From NCBI GenBank assembly GCA_002305165.1, contig DBQI01000043.1:59876-123875 (forward strand): DNA of 64,000 nucleotides. Direction: 5' to 3'. A model generated the notes under the pieces. It saw only the letters and a program-made list of their open reading frames with translations. It made no database searches and was not told the origin of the DNA. Position 1 is the stretch's first letter, and every line of letters begins with the position of its first letter. The stretch is from Armatimonadetes bacterium UBA1398 (lineage in GTDB: Bacteria > Armatimonadota > Zipacnadia > UBA1398). Below, one piece after another: positions 60,795 to 64,000 of the stretch. Position numbers and translations under genes: made by a program.

Positions 60795-61317
60795 CTGCGA
60801 CCCCCTTATCATCGCTCACGTTACGCATCATCCGCTTCAGCGCCTCAACAGAGAAGACCTGAGCGCACGGTACTTGCACGGTGATGGTCCTGCGCTTCGG
60901 GTCCGAGTCCTCTTCCCCGGCCAGGGAGGCCCAGTAGCCGCAGCACATCAGGGCGAGCGCGGCGCAAGTCTGAGCCACCCACTTGGTGGAGTCCTGTGGC
61001 AGCACAACCACAATAAGGACACGCGGAACGAGGACATGGGCGCGAAGATCGTCGTAGTTCTTCCGCTTCAGCTTGAAGCTGATCAGTGCCCCATCCGGGC
61101 TGTAACAGGGGACCGAGGTACCTTTGATCTGCACCTCCAGTTTGGGGTCGCGCGGCAACTGCCCCGCTGCTAGCGTTCCGATCTGGAGATCCGCGCTGTG
61201 GGTGTCCGGGTCAATCCTGTTGGCGCTGTAGCCCGCGGCAGCGACAACCGCGCGCACGTACGCTGTGCTGAACTGCTCCTTGTGCAGGCTCTCATAGCAA
61301 CCAGGGACCCCGGTCAC
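60784..61317 (-). CDS. DUF4365 domain protein (putative PD-(D/E)XK nuclease-like)
   Basis: A 177-residue protein matching DUF4365: KEQFSTAYVRAVVAAAGYSANR, then DTHSADLQIGT, LEVQIKGTSVP and ISFKLKRKNYDDLRAHVLVPRVLIVVVLPQD. The D...Q-x-K arrangement resembles a PD-(D/E)XK active site with Gln replacing the second acid; whether it cuts DNA is not known. DUF4365 proteins are often found in defence loci. It overlaps hsdS (by 4 bp) and the unknown gene, so it is part of the operon. Confidence 0.8.
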   Translation of the reverse strand: MTGVPGCYESLHKEQFSTAYVRAVVAAAGYSANRIDPDTHSADLQIGTLAAGQLPRDPKLEVQIKGTSVPCYSPDGALISFKLKRKNYDDLRAHVLVPRVLIVVVLPQDSTKWVAQTCAALALMCCGYWASLAGEEDSDPKRRTITVQVPCAQVFSVEALKRMMRNVSDDKGVADEA

Positions 61318-62603
61318 CTGTGCCTCCCTCCAACCCTCAGCTCCCCCGACATCAGCTTGGGCAGCACGACATCCCGCAGACCCGCAAGTCGGATCGCCTC
61401 CTCGCGCCCGATCCTCGCCCGTGCCAGCAGGCCGCAGGCCTCTCCGTCGAAGCGCTGGATGATCTCCCGGGGAGGCCAGGCCGCCGGAATGTCCGAGAAG
61501 TCGCTGGGGCGCACTCGCTGGTGGCTGGTAGACGTCCCCGTCGCGAGACCCTCGAAGGCTTCCCGAAACGACGCGCTCCCGAAGAGGCTGTAAAAGTACG
61601 TTCGAGGCACACCCCGCCTGCCGCGCACCACCAGGAACTCAGAGGAGGCGACGGACCGTGCCTGTGTGGTGGGCCACGGGAGCCACAGTCGGCTGATGCT
61701 CGGGTTGAGTCTGGACAGCAAGACTGAGTCTGCAGGCACGAGAAGCTTGCCGCTCTTCATCGCTGCGCCCTCGGTGCGTGCCGGCGTGCAACCAGCATCA
61801 CATGCCTCGAAGCTGTAGTGATCGAACACCTCGTCGGGGTAGTCGCTCGGCTGGATTGTGTCCCGAGTGACCTCGACGAGATCCCCCACGCACCCCACGC
61901 TCCACCCCCTCGGGATCGGCCCCAGTTCGCTGTCCTCGAAGTCGTCGGGGAAGAGGGCGGCGGTCTCCGCGTCCATGCCGACGGGCTGGCGGCCCTCCTT
62001 CTTCGCCCACACGGGGTCGAAGTCCACGAACCAGCTCTTGAAGATCGCCCGCGCCATCGCCTCCAGCGTCTCGTTCATCCGCCGGTTCAGCTCGATCTTG
62101 TCATCCAGCGTCCCGAGGACGTGCGCGATCGCCTTCTGCTCGGGGAGGGGGGGAAGGGGAATCCTCACACCCTCGATGAGCGACGGGCTGACGTTGGCCT
62201 GTACCGAACCGTACCCAAGCCCGGCGAGCTCAGCTCGCACATCTGGACTCCTCAGCACGTAGAACAGAAACCCAGTGTCGAGCAGGTCTGGTCGCGTGAT
62301 CGTGAAGCGCCCGACCCGCTGGTTCAGCGCCAGAGGCCTGGTGTCGCGAACGCGAGCAACCACGCCGATGTTGCCGGTCATCGCGATCAGTATGTCGCCG
62401 TCGTGCACGCTCGCTGCCGGGGCGGCGTCCGCAACGTCAGGGGGCACGAAGGAGCATCCCTGCATAGCAAGGGTCCCGTCCCTAACATTGGCGATCTTCA
62501 CCACTGGTACGCCCTCGTTCGCCCAGTCGTCGCTCTTGAACGCGTAGCCAGACCGCACCGTGGCGGCCACACCAAGCGGGATGGTCCGGTAGGGGCTAGC
62601 CAT
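61314..62603 (-). CDS. hsdS: Type I restriction enzyme, specificity subunit HsdS
   Basis: A 429-residue DNA-recognition subunit with two target-recognition domains and helical spacers. The N-terminal half runs RTIPLGVAATVRSGYAFKSDDW, GDILIAMTGNIGVVARV, then spacer PLPPLPEQKAIAHVLGTLDDKIELNRRMNETLEAMARAIFKSWFVDFDPV. The second half contains LLVPADSVLLSRLNPSISRLWL and ends VVLPKLMSGELRV. ATG 62603 overlaps hsdM by 8 bp (ATGGCTAG). The much longer ORF reading from 63077 is the out-of-frame shadow of hsdM. It determines the recognition sequence, which cannot be inferred. Confidence 0.93.
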   Translation of the reverse strand: MASPYRTIPLGVAATVRSGYAFKSDDWANEGVPVVKIANVRDGTLAMQGCSFVPPDVADAAPAASVHDGDILIAMTGNIGVVARVRDTRPLALNQRVGRFTITRPDLLDTGFLFYVLRSPDVRAELAGLGYGSVQANVSPSLIEGVRIPLPPLPEQKAIAHVLGTLDDKIELNRRMNETLEAMARAIFKSWFVDFDPVWAKKEGRQPVGMDAETAALFPDDFEDSELGPIPRGWSVGCVGDLVEVTRDTIQPSDYPDEVFDHYSFEACDAGCTPARTEGAAMKSGKLLVPADSVLLSRLNPSISRLWLPWPTTQARSVASSEFLVVRGRRGVPRTYFYSLFGSASFREAFEGLATGTSTSHQRVRPSDFSDIPAAWPPREIIQRFDGEACGLLARARIGREEAIRLAGLRDVVLPKLMSGELRVGGRHR

Positions 62604-64000
62604 ACCCCAACCCCTCCAGGTTCGCCCGGATCTCGTCCTCAAGCCGGCGGCTCTCCTCGAACTGCTCCAGGAGCGTCGCCGTGAGCCGCGCCATCTTCTC
62701 CTCGAACGGCTCGCCGTCGTCCTCCTCGGGCGCCACGCCCACGTACCGCCCGGGCGTGAGGACGTGCCCGTGCGACGCGATCTCCTCCAGCGGCGCCGAG
62801 TAGCAGAAGCCGGGGATGTCGTCGTAGGGCGTCGGTGCCTCACCCCCTCCGGCGCTCCGCGCCTCCTCCCCCTCTCCCTGGGGGAGAGGGGGGTGGGGGG
62901 TGAGGCATCCCACGATCCTCGCCAACGCCTCCTCCACGTCCTCCAAGACGAGCTTCGCCGGCAAGCGCACCGTCGCGATGCCCCTCGCCTCGAGCTCCGA
63001 GTCCCTCTCCGCGTCGGCCTCCCGCTGCTCCTCGTGATGGGCCCCGTCGACCTCCACCGCGAGCCTGGCTGCATCACAGTAGAAGTCGAGCACGAAGCGC
63101 CCGATCGGGTGTTGGCGCCGGAATTTGAGCCCCCGGAGCCGTCGTCCGCGCAGGCACTCCCAGAGGATCTCCTCGGGCGGGCTCTGCTCCTGCCTCAGCC
63201 TCCGCGCCGCCTCAACCATCTCTGCCGAGGCGACGCCCCGCACCCGGACCTTCCCCCCCTCTCCCGTGGGGAGAGGGGGTTGGGGGGTGAGGCCTCGCCA
63301 CGCCCGGTACGTGTCCGCGATCCGCGCGATGTCCTCCGCCGAGAGGTTCCGGTGCGTCCGGTCCTCCATGTAGCCCATCTTGCGAGCGTCGATGAAGAGG
63401 GTCTGGCCCCTCCGGTGCTCGGGCTTGCCCTTCCGCAGGAACCACAGGCAGACCGGAATGGTCGTCGTGTAGAAGAGCTGCCCGGGGAGCGCGACCATGC
63501 AGTCCACGAGGTCCGCCTCGACGATCCCTCGCCGGATCTCGCCCTCGTCCGATTGGCTCGACGACATGCTGCCATTCGCGAGAACGAGGCCCAGGGCGCC
63601 GCCCGGCGCCAGGTGGTGGATCATGTGCTGCATCCACGCGTAGTTCGCGTTGCCCGCCGGCGGTGCGCCGTACTTCCAGCGGACGTCGTCCTTGAGTTGG
63701 TCGCCGCCCCAGTCGGACACATTGAAGGGCGGGTTCGCGAGGATGAAGTCTGCCCGTAGGTCCTTGTGGAGGTCGCTGCGGAAGGTGTCCGCGTGGTATG
63801 GGCCCAGGTCCGCGTCGATGCCCCGGATCGCCAGGTTCATCCGCGCCAGCCGCCACGTCGTGGGGTTCGACTCCTGGCCGTAGATGGCGATGTCGCCGAC
63901 CTTGCCCCCGTGCTCCTCCACGAACCGCTCCGACTGGACGAACATGCCGCCCGAGCCACAGCACGGGTCGTAGACGCGGCCCTTGTAGGGCTGGAGCATC
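62596..64000 (-). CDS. hsdM: Type I restriction enzyme, methyltransferase subunit HsdM (partial, with DUF559 insertion)
   Basis: The 5' end lies beyond the window. At least 467 residues are visible: the SAM-binding motif YDPCCGSGGMF, catalytic NPPF in ADFILANPPFNVSDW, LANGSMSSSQSDEGEIRRGIVE and the C-terminal DIPGFCYSAPLEEIASHGHVLTPGRYVG...LEDEIRANLEGLGYG, all typical of HsdM N6-adenine methyltransferases. Between TYRAWRG and YDDIPGF, where a few residues are normal, about 150 residues are inserted in frame. They carry a DUF559-type nuclease-like domain flanked by LTPQPPLPTGEG and LTPHPPLPQGEG repeat peptides. Whether the fused subunit still methylates is unknown. Confidence 0.92.
   Translation of the reverse strand, partial: MLQPYKGRVYDPCCGSGGMFVQSERFVEEHGGKVGDIAIYGQESNPTTWRLARMNLAIRGIDADLGPYHADTFRSDLHKDLRADFILANPPFNVSDWGGDQLKDDVRWKYGAPPAGNANYAWMQHMIHHLAPGGALGLVLANGSMSSSQSDEGEIRRGIVEADLVDCMVALPGQLFYTTTIPVCLWFLRKGKPEHRRGQTLFIDARKMGYMEDRTHRNLSAEDIARIADTYRAWRGLTPQPPLPTGEGGKVRVRGVASAEMVEAARRLRQEQSPPEEILWECLRGRRLRGLKFRRQHPIGRFVLDFYCDAARLAVEVDGAHHEEQREADAERDSELEARGIATVRLPAKLVLEDVEEALARIVGCLTPHPPLPQGEGEEARSAGGGEAPTPYDDIPGFCYSAPLEEIASHGHVLTPGRYVGVAPEEDDGEPFEEKMARLTATLLEQFEESRRLEDEIRANLEGLGYG
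62863..62906. repeat. Palindromic repeat, copy B
   Basis: CCCCCTCTCCC-TGG-GGGAGAGGGGGG-type palindrome followed by TGGGGGGTGAGGC, same orientation as copy A at 63251. GCCTCACCCCC at 62837-62847 is the inverse of its right end. Confidence 0.75.
63251..63293. repeat. Palindromic repeat, copy A
   Basis: CCCCCTCTCCCGTGGGGAGAGGGGG-like palindrome followed by TTGGGGGGTGAGGC. A direct repeat of copy B, separated by the DUF559 cassette; encodes LTPQPPLPTGEG in the hsdM frame. Confidence 0.75.

Larger units (their letters stand above)
62836..63293 (-). mobile_element. DUF559 (Vsr-like) nuclease cassette inserted in hsdM
   Basis: In-frame insert of about 458 bp inside hsdM. It encodes RRLRQEQSPPEEILWECLRGRRLRGLKFRRQHPIGRFVLDFYCDAARLAVEVDGAHHEEQ..., the DUF559 endonuclease-like fold with D-F-Y-C and the E-V-D-G-x-H catalytic segment. 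Palindromic repeats bound it at 62863-62906 and 63251-63293. Similar repeat-flanked DUF559 ORFs occur widely in bacteria; here the open frame is kept so host and insert are one protein. The mobile nature is inferred. Confidence 0.6.

Noticed and set aside
62604..63077. N-terminal extension of the hsdS reading frame
   Set aside because: Arg/Ser-rich out-of-frame translation of hsdM; the true hsdS start is ATG 62603 overlapping the hsdM stop.

Overview
This is a GC-rich bacterial chromosome segment with long co-directional operons, many GTG/TTG starts and strong AGGAGG-type ribosome binding sites. Three things suggest Armatimonadota or a close relative: a prepilin-like protein with the FTLIELLVVIAI...ILFPVFAKARERARQ signature at 53.4 kb, a diderm-type OstA/LptD-like gene, and a large set of secreted carbohydrate-active and DUF1080-type genes. 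This placement is inferred from memory of the families, not from a search. No phage, insertion sequence, CRISPR array or rRNA is visible.

Layout. 0.2-4.1 kb (minus): sulfatase, URO-D-family protein and MFS transporter in one operon. 4.2-5.5 kb: a lone AAA ATPase whose Shine-Dalgarno sequence lies in a hairpin. 5.8-7.6 kb: two convergent lipoproteins sharing a strong hairpin. 7.7-13.75 kb: two glycosyltransferases, an uncharacterised nucleotidyltransferase and an ABC exporter, probably surface glycan synthesis. 13.75-16.35 kb: glycogen phosphorylase. 16.5-30.7 kb: secreted polysaccharide-degradation genes (DUF1080, beta-helix protein, clan GH-A hydrolase with CBM9-like tail, di-heme PD40 protein, GH36-like alpha-galactosidase, alpha/alpha-barrel glycosidase). 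30.8-38.5 kb: housekeeping genes (DUF1846, initiator tRNA, OstA/LptD-like protein, secA, prfB with its programmed +1 frameshift). 38.6-41.8 kb: a phosphonate-type ABC transporter whose permease is fused to an RDD-like domain. 41.8-43.2 kb: a divergent nucleoside hydrolase and a tiny membrane protein that appears to be a selenoprotein. 43.2-49.8 kb (minus): homocysteine methyltransferase-like gene, complete branched-chain amino acid transporter livJHMGF, and a DUF2993 protein. 49.9-54.9 kb: zinc-ribbon protein, FAD oxidoreductase, alpha/beta hydrolase, prepilin-like protein and an Rrf2 regulator. 55.3-64 kb (minus): type I restriction-modification operon M-S-(DUF4365)-(unknown)-Fic-R, with hsdM running off the right edge.

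Most notable. (1) At 42951-43190 a short ORF with a good promoter and one membrane helix reaches an in-frame UGA in the context GVPT-UGA-M-x3-C. A perfect 7-bp stem with a G-starting 3-nt loop begins 16 nt after the UGA, as expected for a bacterial SECIS element, so this is a candidate selenoprotein. (2) hsdM carries an in-frame DUF559-type nuclease cassette bounded by palindromic repeats. (3) Release factor 2 has GPF in place of the usual SPF codon-reading motif. (4) The restriction operon encloses three accessory genes between hsdS and hsdR.
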